NCBI RefSeq assembly: GCF_002105155.1
Contig: NW_019028981.1
Location: forward strand, 1,218,501 to 1,282,500
Length of the DNA: 64,000 bases
Direction of reading: 5' to 3'
DNA from: Lobosporangium transversale
Taxonomy: Eukaryota > Mortierellomycota > Mortierellomycetes > Mortierellales > Mortierellaceae
A program made the position numbers and the translations under genes. The notes beneath the pieces were generated by a model that was not told the origin of the DNA, made no database searches, and saw only the letters and a list, made by a program, of their open reading frames with translations. Below, one piece after another: positions 46,214-56,473 of this stretch (its first letter is position 1; the number at the start of each line of letters is the position of its first letter).

Positions 46214-47152
46214 ATGACTCAGTCCAAGAACACCTCCAAGATCATCCTCGCTGCCTCGTGCGCAGTCCTCTTGGTTTCCTCCATTATGATGTCCGCTCAG
46301 GGTGCTCCTCTCCCTGTCACAGTCCCATCTGCCATCAACCCATCCGTTGTCCCTCCTGCGTCCCTCCCATCCGTCCCATCCGTCCCATCCGTCCCATCCG
46401 TCCCATCCGTCCCATCCGCCCCATCCGTCCCATCCGCTGTGGATGATGTCTCTCTAACTGACCTACCCTTGATGCGCCGTGCTGTCCAGGTCAATAGCAA
46501 AACCGTTGATGGAGTGAAGGAGACAGTCGATAACACTGCTGGCGGTGCTGTTGAGAAGGTTAAGAACACCGCTGATGGCGCTGTTGAGAAAGTCAAGGAC
46601 ACTGCCAATGGTGCTGTCGAGACAGTAAAGAACACCGCTGATGGCGCTGTTGAGAAAGTCAAGGAAACTGTTGACAATGTTGCAGGTGTGAAAGTTGGCG
46701 CTTTGAAGCGCCGCGCTGTCCAGGTCAATAGCGAAACCGTCGACGGAGTGAAGGAGACGGTCAAGAACACTGCTGGTAGTGCTGTTGAGAAAGTCAAGAA
46801 CACCGCTGATGGCGCTGTTGAGAAAGTCAAGAACACTGCTAATGGTGCTGTCGAGACAGTAAAGAACACCGCTGATGGCGCTGTTGAGAAAGTCAAGGAG
46901 ACTGTTGGCAATGTTGCAGATGTAGACGTTGAAGTTTTGAAGCGTGACATCTCTGTCGATGAGACTGTCACGACGATCAAGGATGCTGCTAATGAGGCTG
47001 GCTCCAAGGTCAAGGACGCGGTTGACCCCACTGTCACTGCTTATGAGAACCCCACTGCTGAGGGTGTGAACACTCCAACTTTGAGACCTCGCCGTCAATA
47101 CTTTGTTGCAGGACATGGTCACCGTCATCAGCGCCATCACCGCATCCTTTAA
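46214..47152 (+). CDS. Secreted precursor with two 75-residue modules between dibasic sites
   Basis: A single exon of 312 residues. Residues 1-31 are a signal peptide almost identical to that of the gene at 42555 (SKIILAASCAVLLVSSIMMS). Residues 50-74 are a Pro-rich spacer of SVP units. Dibasic sites RR (88-89), KRR (165-167), KR (243-244) and RR (293-294) divide the rest into modules. Residues 90-164 and 168-242 are each exactly 75 residues and differ at few positions. Each is built from 11-residue units (ADGAVEKVKNT), an amphipathic-helix pattern as in LEA group 3 proteins or lipid-binding apolipoproteins. Next come residues 245-292 (a more diverged unit) and a His/Arg-rich tail, 295-312 (VAGHGHRHQRHHRIL), that could bind metal. 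If Kex2 cuts at these sites, several separate helical peptides would be released. Function is unknown. No homolog family can be named with certainty. Confidence 0.87.
   Translation: MTQSKNTSKIILAASCAVLLVSSIMMSAQGAPLPVTVPSAINPSVVPPASLPSVPSVPSVPSVPSVPSAPSVPSAVDDVSLTDLPLMRRAVQVNSKTVDGVKETVDNTAGGAVEKVKNTADGAVEKVKDTANGAVETVKNTADGAVEKVKETVDNVAGVKVGALKRRAVQVNSETVDGVKETVKNTAGSAVEKVKNTADGAVEKVKNTANGAVETVKNTADGAVEKVKETVGNVADVDVEVLKRDISVDETVTTIKDAANEAGSKVKDAVDPTVTAYENPTAEGVNTPTLRPRRQYFVAGHGHRHQRHHRIL
46481..46939 (+). repeat. Tandem duplication of a 225-bp coding module
   Basis: The module at 46481-46705 is repeated at 46715-46939, separated by nine bases encoding KRR. Both begin GCTGTCCAGGTCAATAGC and keep the same order of 33-base sub-repeats. 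The upstream CCATCCGTC nine-base repeat (about 46366-46438) encodes the SVP spacer. Confidence 0.85.
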
Positions 47153-48305
47153 ATGAAAGGATCTTAAAAAAAAAGATCCCTGCGACGATCAATATCCGCA
47201 ATCATTAAAAAAAAAAAAAAAAAAAAAAAAGAATAAGGCAGCCGGTTCCGCCTCAGTCTTTTTTCATTTATTTATTTATTTTTCTTAAAAATATAATATT
47301 ACTCATAATCCAAATAAAAAAAATGTAACAAAGAAAAAAAAAACACATTGATGTTGGCTCCAAAGTAAGCTTTTTCATAAACTGTTTGTGCGCTTAGTGT
47401 AACCAAGGATATAAAGGGATCAAAAAAGCACAGCGTTCCTATTTGAGTTGTTAGCAACTAAATCTAAGCATGAAACAAAATCAGACAACCATGCAACCTT
47501 AAAATTATCAGGTACAAAACTACGATCATTTATTAATACATGAATGTCCATCAAACATTTTGCTGCAGAGAGTAAAAAAAAAAGGGGATCGGTAAACACT
47601 TTGTTTTCTTTTATCTTCTTTGGGATGTTGTAGCATGGCCTAAGTATCAACTACGGAACAATTAGTCCATTAGTCCATCAGTCCACTAGTCCATTTATCC
47701 AATCTTTTTTTTTTTCCTCATCAATAAAGGAAAACTAAAGTTTGAAGATTGTGTAGATTACTCCTATTTTTTTAATTCTTTATTACAGTTGAGGCTCGTG
47801 GGCTTAATAAAGATAATCAATGTTGACAATATGATAAATGTGCCTCCTGACTTTTTTTTTTCTTTTTTTTCTGCTCGGATATTTTTCGTCCTGCTAGTGA
47901 AATAACGTAAAGGGATGAGGGATGAATGAAGATGTAAAAAAAAAAAAGATGAGAGTCTCCTCTCCTGGTACAGTAGTAAGGATGGAAATAAATACAAAAA
48001 AAAAAAAATGAGTGTCTTTTGATTCTCTTGATCTTCGAAAGGAGGGGAAAGAGGGAGCAAAAAAAGACACCCGTTGTTGCACAATAATTAAGCCCCTTCA
48101 TCACTCATTTTTTATTTTTTTTTTGATCCTGCATCCAGGTCCCCATTCATCAGAGCGATATTTAATTGACGCCTTCATTTCCCCTCTTCTTTCTTACTTT
48201 CTTTCCTTTTTTTTTTTTTTTTTTTCTTTCGTCATAAAAACACTATACCACAACTCTGGAACCTTTAATCCTTGTTTTCTCATTGCAAGCAACGTTAAGA
48301 TAACA
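47153..48305. other. Spacer between secreted genes
   Basis: An A run (47208-47230) lies in the presumed 3' UTR. GTCCATTAGTCCATCAGTCC forms a short repeat (47666-47700). T and A runs lie near 47856, 47937, 47997 and 48210-48225. Open frames here are homopolymer readings; the + strand frame from 48012 only becomes gene-like at the ATG at 48306. Confidence 0.45.
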
Positions 48306-48734
48306 ATGTCTCTCTGCAAAGGAAGTTTCATTCAACCTTCTCGCGTCATCAATGTCAATATCAATCAATCAGCCTCTTCCTTTTCAAGAAGAACATCATT
48401 AACCAAGTGGATGGCTCGGACAGCTGTTATTTGGGCCATTCTGTTTTTACTTTCAAGTTGTAATACATCTGTACAAGCCCTTCCAATCCTAGACTCTCAT
48501 CCATCTCACTTAATACGCCCCTACACAACCTTGTACACCCCTGCAGAAGGCGCCTCAGTACCAGCATCAGAGGCACTAGAAGCATCAGCAACACCAGTAG
48601 TAGCAGCCATATCATCTAGCTCCAAGCCCCTTGCAGAGAAACAACAGCACCACCAAAATCAAAGAAGGACTCGGGGCTTTCAGAAACGATACAGGTGCTA
48701 TTATGGGGCATGTCACTCTAAAGATAGCAAGTAA
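48306..48734 (+). CDS. Small secreted precursor ending in a two-cysteine peptide
   Basis: One exon. From the ATG at 48306 the product is 142 residues. From the ATG at 48411 it is 107 and begins with a textbook signal peptide (MARTAVIWAILFLLSSC, cleavage near VQA). The second start fits secretion better, though the first has a good context (AACAATG). After the signal comes a Ser/Ala/Pro-rich pro-region, then RRTR and QKR. The KR is followed by 14 residues, YRCYYGACHSKDSK, up to the stop codon. Two cysteines four residues apart could close a six-residue disulfide ring. Signal, pro-region, KR site and a short terminal peptide form the layout of a fungal secreted peptide precursor. No receptor or role can be named. 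It lies 1.2 kb after the Kex2-module gene on the same strand but does not share its leader. Confidence 0.7.
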   Translation: MSLCKGSFIQPSRVINVNINQSASSFSRRTSLTKWMARTAVIWAILFLLSSCNTSVQALPILDSHPSHLIRPYTTLYTPAEGASVPASEALEASATPVVAAISSSSKPLAEKQQHHQNQRRTRGFQKRYRCYYGACHSKDSK

Positions 48735-51246
48735 ACAAGTGAAGTTGAAAATAAAATAAAATAAGAAAAAAAAAAAACAAGGAATGGTGCCTTCTAGCAT
48801 TAGGATTTATAGCCTTCATTCGAATAATTTTTAAATGAATATGGCTGTTCAAATTTATTGTTCCCATTCCCATTGCCTTAATTCCCTTTATGGCATCTAA
48901 TAATGTTCAATGATATTTATAAGCTCTATATCTTTTGAATCTATTCGGTTGGTCGGTCATATAACAACTCTCTGGCCCACCCTGGTCCATTTAGTCTCAT
49001 CTGCTAGGACTTTCTAAGTTGTTTATAGTGACCCAAAATACATTGTTTCCGGTGTTTATTTGTATTTTTATGTCTTGCCAAGCTTTTTCTATCAATAACC
49101 GTTATTGCTTCAGGAAATACGGGAATGTGAAATTGCTATGCTATATTCATAGCACTTCAATAAGATCCGAGAGCCCATATCTACTCTGGATGTGAGCGAG
49201 TCTAAGTCATCAGTCTATTACATGCGTAGCTAAGTCATTGTCGCAAGAGAGCAATGCCAGTGGGCAAAAAAAAAAGAGAGAAAATGCGCATTTATTTATT
49301 TATTTATTTATATCTTAGCCCTTACCAGAGATCATTGTGAGCAAGGATATTACACCGCCTTCGAGCCAGCATTGACGTAGTTGGTCTGTCCACAGCTCCC
49401 TTCTGCATTAACAGAGCTGACTTAGGCCATTCACACCATGCAATTAAGCACCTCGTGGGTTTAAAATTGCCTGGTTCATACTCGATAGAGTCGTCTAAAG
49501 CTGCTTGTCTGTCCTGCGGAGCCACGACACACCAAGGACTCACTAGAAGTGTTGGTGCACTAGTGAAATCCACCGAATTTACAAGAGATTGAGAGAAGCA
49601 ATGTTGTAAATACATGTGGACGCTGGTGTTCCGCTGCTGTTGAAGTAAGAGAATAATAACATTTCCCCTGACTTGATGCCTAAGCTGTTGTCGAAGGAAG
49701 GATAAACCATTTGGGTTACCTTTGAATGTCAGTAATTACAGTATCCTGAAATCGGCTACGTCATGAAAAAAATTTTGAAAAAAATAAAAATAAAAATAAA
49801 AATAAACATTGAAAAAATCTTTAATTTTTTTCTTTCTCTTAACCTAACTCTTCAAAAAATAAGCAAGGTATGGCCTTTAACTCATTCGACTCATCGAGGG
49901 TAAAAGCGACTATGATGACTTGATCGACCCACATTAAAAGTCATTTCTAAATTACCATTGTGTTGAACAAATAACAGTTTCAGCCTTGTCTGAGTCACTT
50001 TTCTTTTCTCTCTTCTGTTCTTCGAAAGCAAACATTTTTGTATAGCTCGAAGTTTGATCATTTACCATCAAATTAATGAACTGACTCGTTAACAGTTTCG
50101 TGTTTATTGTATTAGGATTTTTCTTAAATCATGGATTGAAAAGCCAGGAAGAAAGAGACAACAAGAAAGGATGGATCGCAATGGAAATGAATGCTGAAAA
50201 CAAAAAATGTATGTACTTTTAGAATTATCTTTTATTTTATTCTCTATTTTCTTTTTCTTTTGTTTGGCCCTTGAGATCAAGGGAAAGGAATTTATTAATG
50301 ATTGGAATGCATGACGGGCGGTCGGAACGTGTTCGTACAAACACATCAATTATGTCGAGATGTCATGCCTCTGAAATATCATCCTATTCCACACCATATT
50401 TCTTGTCATATCATTATAGCACTGGGGAGAAATGATAATCAGTCAACTAAATCATTGTTTATGGTTTTTTTTTTATTTCTCCAGGTTCTTTATATATATA
50501 TTATTATTATTTTTTGCTTGAAGGCTCGGTACGCGCTCGAAGCTTTGTAAATAACAGATGGTAAGTAAGCAATCCATTCTCTCGTTCCCCTTAATATCAT
50601 TGTTTATTGATCTATTGAAATGGGGGGGGAGGATGATAGTTGCCTACTTTTTTTTTTTTTATAAAAAAATTACAAAGATGATTTTAAAAGCATGTCAAGC
50701 TCAACAATCTGAAACGGGTGGAGACCCCACCTGTAAAGTTGTGACTCTTCTATCCTGAGACCTGCAATTATCCCCCTCCCCTACATTCTATTGATCCATC
50801 CAACAGCGGAAGATCTACATTTTCATGACAGCATATTTAACCAGAAATTTTGTTTTCGTGTCTGTATTTTGGATACAACAATAGGCTTGACAAGACATTT
50901 CCTTAGGCCATGATCGGATACCGCTTCAAATAGAAACTTTTTGTTTCAAGGTAAGTCATCAAGAGTAGAAGAGATAGTAATATTCGACTGTTAAATAAAT
51001 ATCCTTTAAATAAAAAAAACTGGTATAAATTCCTAGTCTTTGCTTCAATATGATATGAGAATGTATTTTTTTTTCCCAGCTTGTGTTCCTGACATCCTGC
51101 TGTGTTCATGGATGCGTAGTGTGAACATAATCCATGAATGATGTTTGTACACAAACACATTCCGATGCGACACAAATCGCCAGAAATAACCAAGCACGGC
51201 TTTCTTTTTTTACTCGCGGAATAAAAAAACGTACTGTACCCTTTTT

Positions 51247-51291
<45 letters not shown>

Positions 51292-51344
51292 CCCTTCATC
51301 CCTTCATCCAATTCCTACATTCATCTCTTTCATCTTTTTTCTCC
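48735..51344. other. Long spacer without a supported gene
   Basis: A minus-strand open frame at 49322-49615 (with KPTRCLIAWCEWPKSALLM) has coding-like composition but no recognisable domain; it may be a relic or a transposon scrap. Other content is AT-rich, with a TATT microsatellite near 49290-49312. A T run of about 43 bases (51249-51291) lies shortly before the start codon of the next gene, in its promoter or leader. Confidence 0.4.
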
Positions 51345-52139
51345 ATGAAGAACCAACCGATGAATTCGCGTTTCCATCATTCCCCTGCTTCGCTTTTTGT
51401 GCTCTCCACAAAGTCCACAGGCGTTATTGCGGCTGTCTCGGTAGGACTGGCAGCAGCTGCACACCCCTATGGCGCCAGATTATCACACGGCGGACTCTTG
51501 CTGTCTGTAGGCGCATTACAATGCTGCTGGCTTGGAGCAAACATGGTAAGCATACGATACTACAACGGATACATTAACGCGTAACAAAAGGGGTCCTGAT
51601 TATCGATCAACTCAAGATTTTCATTAATACATCTTTACTGTTTCCAAACATAGGCTATTTCATTCTTCGAAGCCCCTGTTAAATTCCTTGCTCCAACGCC
51701 CGCTCGTCGAACTCTGATCGACGTAGGCCGTCATGTCTTTTCAGCTTTCAACAAGGTCGAGGTCGCCTTGGCAGCATTTGATCTCTTGGGATGGTATTTG
51801 ATCACACAACGTGGACTTATCAACAGCTCTGGCTCTGCTTTCACAACTACTACCACTTCAGGCTCCGGTACTATTCGCTCCAGCAGTTTCTTTACAGGAC
51901 TTCGTCAGTTGAGTGCTCACCAATGGGTTTTCCGATTCGCTCCTAGTCTCATCGTCTTTGTCTTTGAAAGCTTCGGATTCCTACCAGTTCTTCGTGACGT
52001 GGGTGCTCGTTATATCGAAGGACGCCCTGTTGAGACTAAGAGGGTCCATGGCATCTATGTCCTCCTCGAGGTCGTCAAGGTTGCCACCTTGGCCGTCAGC
52101 ACCCTTCGCGTTGGTAAAACTCTTTTGAAGATGCTCTAA
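51345..52139 (+). CDS. Multi-pass membrane protein of unknown function
   Basis: Two exons, 51345-51545 and 51654-52139 (intron GTAAGC...ATAG, phase 0), give 228 residues. Hydrophobic segments are about 24-43 (GVIAAVSVGLAAAAHPYG), 60-75, 100-120 (LAAFDLLGWYLI) and 150-170 (FAPSLIVFVFESFGFLPVL), with a possible fifth near 195-215. Conserved-looking stretches are FFEAPVKFLAPTPARR, DVGRHVFSAFNKVE and LRDVGARYIEGR. From memory, bacterial and fungal membrane proteins with an EAPxKF...GRxVFxAxNxVE pattern exist without an assigned function, and a distant link to TMEM205/DUF4149 is possible. The start is the first ATG after the long T run. Confidence 0.75.
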
Positions 52140-52194
52140 ATAAACATATTGCCTTCTCATTTTTCTTTTTCTTCTTTTTTTTATATCCTTTGTT

Positions 52195-52231
<37 letters not shown>

Positions 52232-52334
52232 AAAAAATAAAAAAAATAAAAAATAAATGTATATTTATGTATTTATTATTAGACTAGAGTACAATTCACT
52301 AATGTTATATACTACTGGAACAACTTTGCTGACC

Positions 52335-55295
52335 TCAAAAGTTCATCCGTAATCGTCGATTCTCTTCCATTAATCGCTCATTTTCCTCTTTGAGTTCCCT
52401 GGTATCTGTGTACTGTTTCAACAATCCCTCAATCTGTATCTTTTGAATCTGAAACTGTCTTAGCAGCTCAAGATGCATATTCTGAATATCATTCCGGAGC
52501 CCTGCTCGAAATTCCATTAAACAATTCTCAATAACCCCCTCCAATAGCTTAGACGGGAAGGACCCTCCCGAGTTCAACGCAATTGAAAAAGGAGAAGCAG
52601 ATAAACCAGACGTCTGCTTTGTTGTTGTTGTGGCTGTTGTAGCCTCCATGACTTTTTCTGTCCCATTCATCGGAATAGATGATGATGAAGGCGGTACAGA
52701 TCCCAACAATGAAGCCCCTAAATTCATAGGGCTTTGAAGATTTGGGCTATCTCCTCCTTTATTTTCGAAACCAATTTGCATCCACAAATCCTTTATAGGC
52801 GCCTTGAGTTTCGGTCCCGGCTCCTCTACGGGCAACGCTGTCGCTGTCATCATTGTAGACGAGGTTCTTTTAAAGTCTTGAACTGATTTCTGCCAAGCTT
52901 TCAGTTCTTCTTGCGCTGATTTCATAGTCGAACGGTCGCTGCTATTACTTTGGCTGCCACCACCAGTGGTTTCTGTTGTTGGAGGATCCAGCAATACGTT
53001 CCTTACGCGATCTACAATTTGACCTCTCAATATCTCCATCTTCTCGTCCGACAATTCATATAGAGATCCGGGTGAGGATGTCCCTCCAGAGGCCAGTAAT
53101 GCCCCCAATGATTTCCGCCTTTTAGCTCGGGATGACCGTAATGGAGATTTAGATGTCGAGTCAACAGACGGATATTGATAATGATAATGTTTTAGATGAG
53201 ACTGGCTGGAGGATACAGATATGCCTCCAGTAGCAGGGGTAGCAGTAGCGGACGATAGAAACCCAGGTGATCCCGGTGGACTATTTACAGAAGGTGAAGA
53301 TGCAGAGCTCTCACCTGTGGGTGATGGTTGTGATTGCATGGTCTGGAATGCAAACGGTGAAACGGTTCTAGAATTGGGATAGCTGCCACTACTCCCTTGG
53401 TTTGGATGCTCTTTGACTGGAGTCGTAGGAGTAGATTCCATGCCTATTGATGAGGCTGAGAATGTTGGACCTGAAATGGAGTGTATTATTGATTTTGACG
53501 GCGACCTTGCGATTGATGATGTCGACACTATCGTCCCCGTTGCTGTCCCAGTTCCAGAAGCTCCAACTCTCCCTAGTAGTGCGCTACTGGAAGTGGATAG
53601 TTGTGCTGGTACAGTAGGTCGCTTAAGCTTAAAAGATAACTTTTCCTCTGCTGGTGCTGACATCGGTCCGGCCGTGTCTGAGGTGGTGTGCTTAACCAAA
53701 AACATGTCCAAGGCAGTCTTACTGGTATTCTTCCCAACGCTGCTCTTGACAATCTCTGTAGTAGGGTTTTGTCGGTTGAGTGCAATAGTTTGGTGTCTCT
53801 TCATGGATGATGATGGCTTGCCTTGGAAATGCACCGCTGTCACTGGAGCATCAACCATAGTGTCTACGATGCTGATGGGTCGATTAGTTGAGCGCAGATC
53901 ATACAATAACACTTTTCCTTGATCCGTTCCAAATGCGAGAGAGACACCATCATTCTTAAATGAGACTGATGTAAGAGCATAATCTGTCATTGTAGCCTTG
54001 ATCACTTTCTTCTTTTCAACATCATATAGCGCATAACGTTTGTCTTGACCAACTGTGCAAATGAGATAGCGATTGAACGGACTGAAAGCCATGCCAGTGA
54101 TTGGCATCTTATGTGTCGGGTCGAAGCTGTGGTAGATCGCTGTTGATCCGCTCTCGCCCGTATTCCAAAGCCGCAGACTGCCGTCATTACTTCCGACACC
54201 GCCTAGTATCGATTTGCTGAATACAGAATACTCTAGCTTATTCACGACCTAGAGAGGGATTCAATATGAAGCTTGTTGGTAAAAACGAGTTTGAACAAAT
54301 TGCCCTTTTGTAAGATGATTTTTTTTTTTTTTTTTGTGTGTGTGTGTGTGCTCCTTTTTGCCTGCTTTTAGTATCGACTAAAAAGTATTACCAATGATGT
54401 TGGGGTCTCTAGTCGTGCGCTGCTCCCTGTTGCGCGATTGATGACATCTATACTGCCTGTAGTTTGACCCACTGCAAATAATATGTCTTCTGTGTTGATC
54501 GCTAAAGCATTGATCCTGGATGATAGCTAAATATTATGTGTACATTTCAGTTAGTCGCAATCTTCATATCGGGGTCATCTTCACAGGTTTTAGCTTATTT
54601 AGACAGCGTAATATATTACTTCGAAGCTTTCTGCAACGCGCTGTAATACTGAATCCCATGTCATGACTTTATTCCCTTTTGCGAAGTATAGCCGCTGTGG
54701 TTTAGGCGCCCAGGAGATGACACATCCAGTGAAAGCCGATTGTGAAAGCTCTATCACAGGTTCGTTTACAAGTGCCTCCCGAAACTTCCCTTTGCTGTCA
54801 TGAAGATATATCCGTCCATCCCGGGCCTCTACAGCCAACATCGTGTCTATCAGCCCCAATAATTTGAAATGTGAGTAGTCATTGTATTAAAACGAAAGAG
54901 TAAAACAGAAAAAACAAAAACAAAATAAAGTGTTAAAGATAAAGCGTACTGTCAGGGCTCCATTTTAGACATGAGACTGCAAGTGAGGTCCGTTCATTGG
55001 ACATCCGAATGCCTTCGTACTCCCCAGGCTGTGGAATGGATGGTTGCTGTTGCTTGGAGGCCGTAGGGATGATATTACCGGTATTGATAAATTCGTATGT
55101 CATGACCTGTGTCCCCGCTGCTGTTGCCAGGAGACTGGTCGGGAATGGTGCTGGTTCAGGGTGCTGTGCATTATTGCTGTTATTATGGATGTTACTAGAC
55201 TGAGCTGCTAATGTCTCTTCTTCCTGTGATGAGTATGCGGTTGTTGAATAACTCCTTTTCCGCTGTGTGACAGGGCGCGATCGAGGTGCATCCAT
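52335..55295 (-). CDS. NEDD1/GCP-WD-like WD40 protein (gamma-tubulin targeting)
   Basis: Four exons close in phase: 55295-54950, 54846-54620, 54526-54392 and 54248-52335, giving 873 residues. The first 350 residues after a disordered start are WD40 units (AVSCLKWSPD, CVISWAPKPQRLYFAKGNKV, GGVGSNDGSLRLWNTGES, GMAFSPFNRYLICTVGQDK, SVSFKNDGVSLAFGTDQGKV). A long Ser/Thr/Pro-rich middle follows. The last 75 residues form a helical segment, VIENCLMEFRAGLRNDIQNM then LELLRQFQIQKIQIEGLL, ending in a coiled coil (LKEENERLMEENRRLR). This matches the C-terminal gamma-tubulin-complex-binding helix of NEDD1. NEDD1 recruits gamma-tubulin ring complexes to spindle poles, so a role in microtubule nucleation is likely. 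In exon 4 the frame continues upstream of its first GTG, which supports the splice. Confidence 0.87.
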
Positions 55296-55540
55296 GAGGC
55301 AAGAAAACGAGAAAGAGCAAAAAGTGTCATGCAGCAGTTAGGTGCCTGTCGTGTTGGGTTCACATGGAGGATTGCTGTGGCTTGGTCAAACAACTTTTTT
55401 CTGTACTTCTGAATTAGGCGGCACGACGCGAAATACTTCTCAAGCAGACTTATAAAAAAAAAGAGAAGTGCATGATTGATTCGATGATGTGGTAGGCATT
55501 ACTAATAGCCTTTATTTATTATATATACATTATTTGTAGA

Positions 55541-56473
55541 TCACTGCAGATGAAGGGGGTTCTTTTGGAAGTACTCTTCAAACGTGGTCAGCTTGCCACG
55601 AGCATTCTTGACAGACCATTCTACAAGCTCTCTTGTTTGTGGACCAAAATAGCCGCAATCCTGGATGTATAGCTGCATACGAGTCAGGTATTTGCCAAGA
55701 TCAGCTGGCATGGAGCTCGCATAGGCCTCCGCTGAAATTTGCTTATACTTGACTGTCTTGCCTGTTGATTTACTGATCACCTCTGCCATTTCCTCAAAAG
55801 TGAGAAGCTCTGTTGAAGCATTAAAGACTGTACCCTCATACTTGTCTGGTTCTGCAAGAATAGCACCCACATATTTGCCAGTGTCACCAGGAGTATCGAT
55901 TAATGGAAGCAAAGTCTGAGGAGAGATTATATTAAGAAGTGCGTAGGTTTCATCCCCTTGAGGTTGAGGAGCAGCGTGCCTGGAGTAATTTTGCATAAAC
56001 AAGCCTGGTGCAAAAAAGGCGCTCTTGATGGGTAAAGAGCGAATGTACTCTTCAATATCAGCTTTGACGTTGAAAGACTCCACTCCAGGATGTTTGCCGT
56101 TAGAGAGTTTGCCTGCGTGGGGTAAAGAGCTGAAAATGAAGTATTGAACTCCTGCGGCGACAGCAGCATCCGCTAATGCTTTCCCTTGAGCGAATTCTCT
56201 CGAATAAAGGTGCTCATCATAAGATGTTGTGGTAACTCCAAAGACTGTATGTGCGTCTTGGAGAGCATACTTAATCGATTCTTTATCGTCCACATCCCCT
56301 TTAACGATATCGACTCCTTGTTGCTGCAAGGTTTGAGCAGCTGGTTTAGAAGGGTCGCGTGTAACTGCTCGAATCTTGAATTGCTTAGATAGCTCTGGAT
56401 CGTTGAGGACATAGTTGACAACAGATCCTCCTTGTTGACCAGTAGCGCCAAAAACGACAAGAATCTTGGACAT
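55541..56473 (-). CDS. NmrA-like NAD(P)-binding protein
   Basis: A single exon of 310 residues, starting at the ATG at 56473 (MSKILVVFGATGQQGGSVVN). The nucleotide-binding GxxGxxG motif is complete (GATGQQGGS). Further family features are FKIRAVTRDPSKPAAQ, DVDDKESIKYAL, HTVFGVTTTSYDE, AAVAAGVQYFIFSSLPHAG and FNVKADIEEYIRSL. The Tyr of the active site of classical short-chain dehydrogenases is replaced by the NmrA-type pattern, so a sensor or redox-binding role is as likely as catalysis. It belongs to a local family with the pseudogene at 57828 and the gene at 60044. A promoter-side inverted-repeat element lies 450 bp upstream. Confidence 0.93.
   Translation of the reverse strand: MSKILVVFGATGQQGGSVVNYVLNDPELSKQFKIRAVTRDPSKPAAQTLQQQGVDIVKGDVDDKESIKYALQDAHTVFGVTTTSYDEHLYSREFAQGKALADAAVAAGVQYFIFSSLPHAGKLSNGKHPGVESFNVKADIEEYIRSLPIKSAFFAPGLFMQNYSRHAAPQPQGDETYALLNIISPQTLLPLIDTPGDTGKYVGAILAEPDKYEGTVFNASTELLTFEEMAEVISKSTGKTVKYKQISAEAYASSMPADLGKYLTRMQLYIQDCGYFGPQTRELVEWSVKNARGKLTTFEEYFQKNPLHLQ

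Noticed and set aside
46297-47140. Two long antisense frames opposite the Kex2-module gene
   Set aside because: They are repeat shadows; the sense frame has the signal peptide and TATA promoter.
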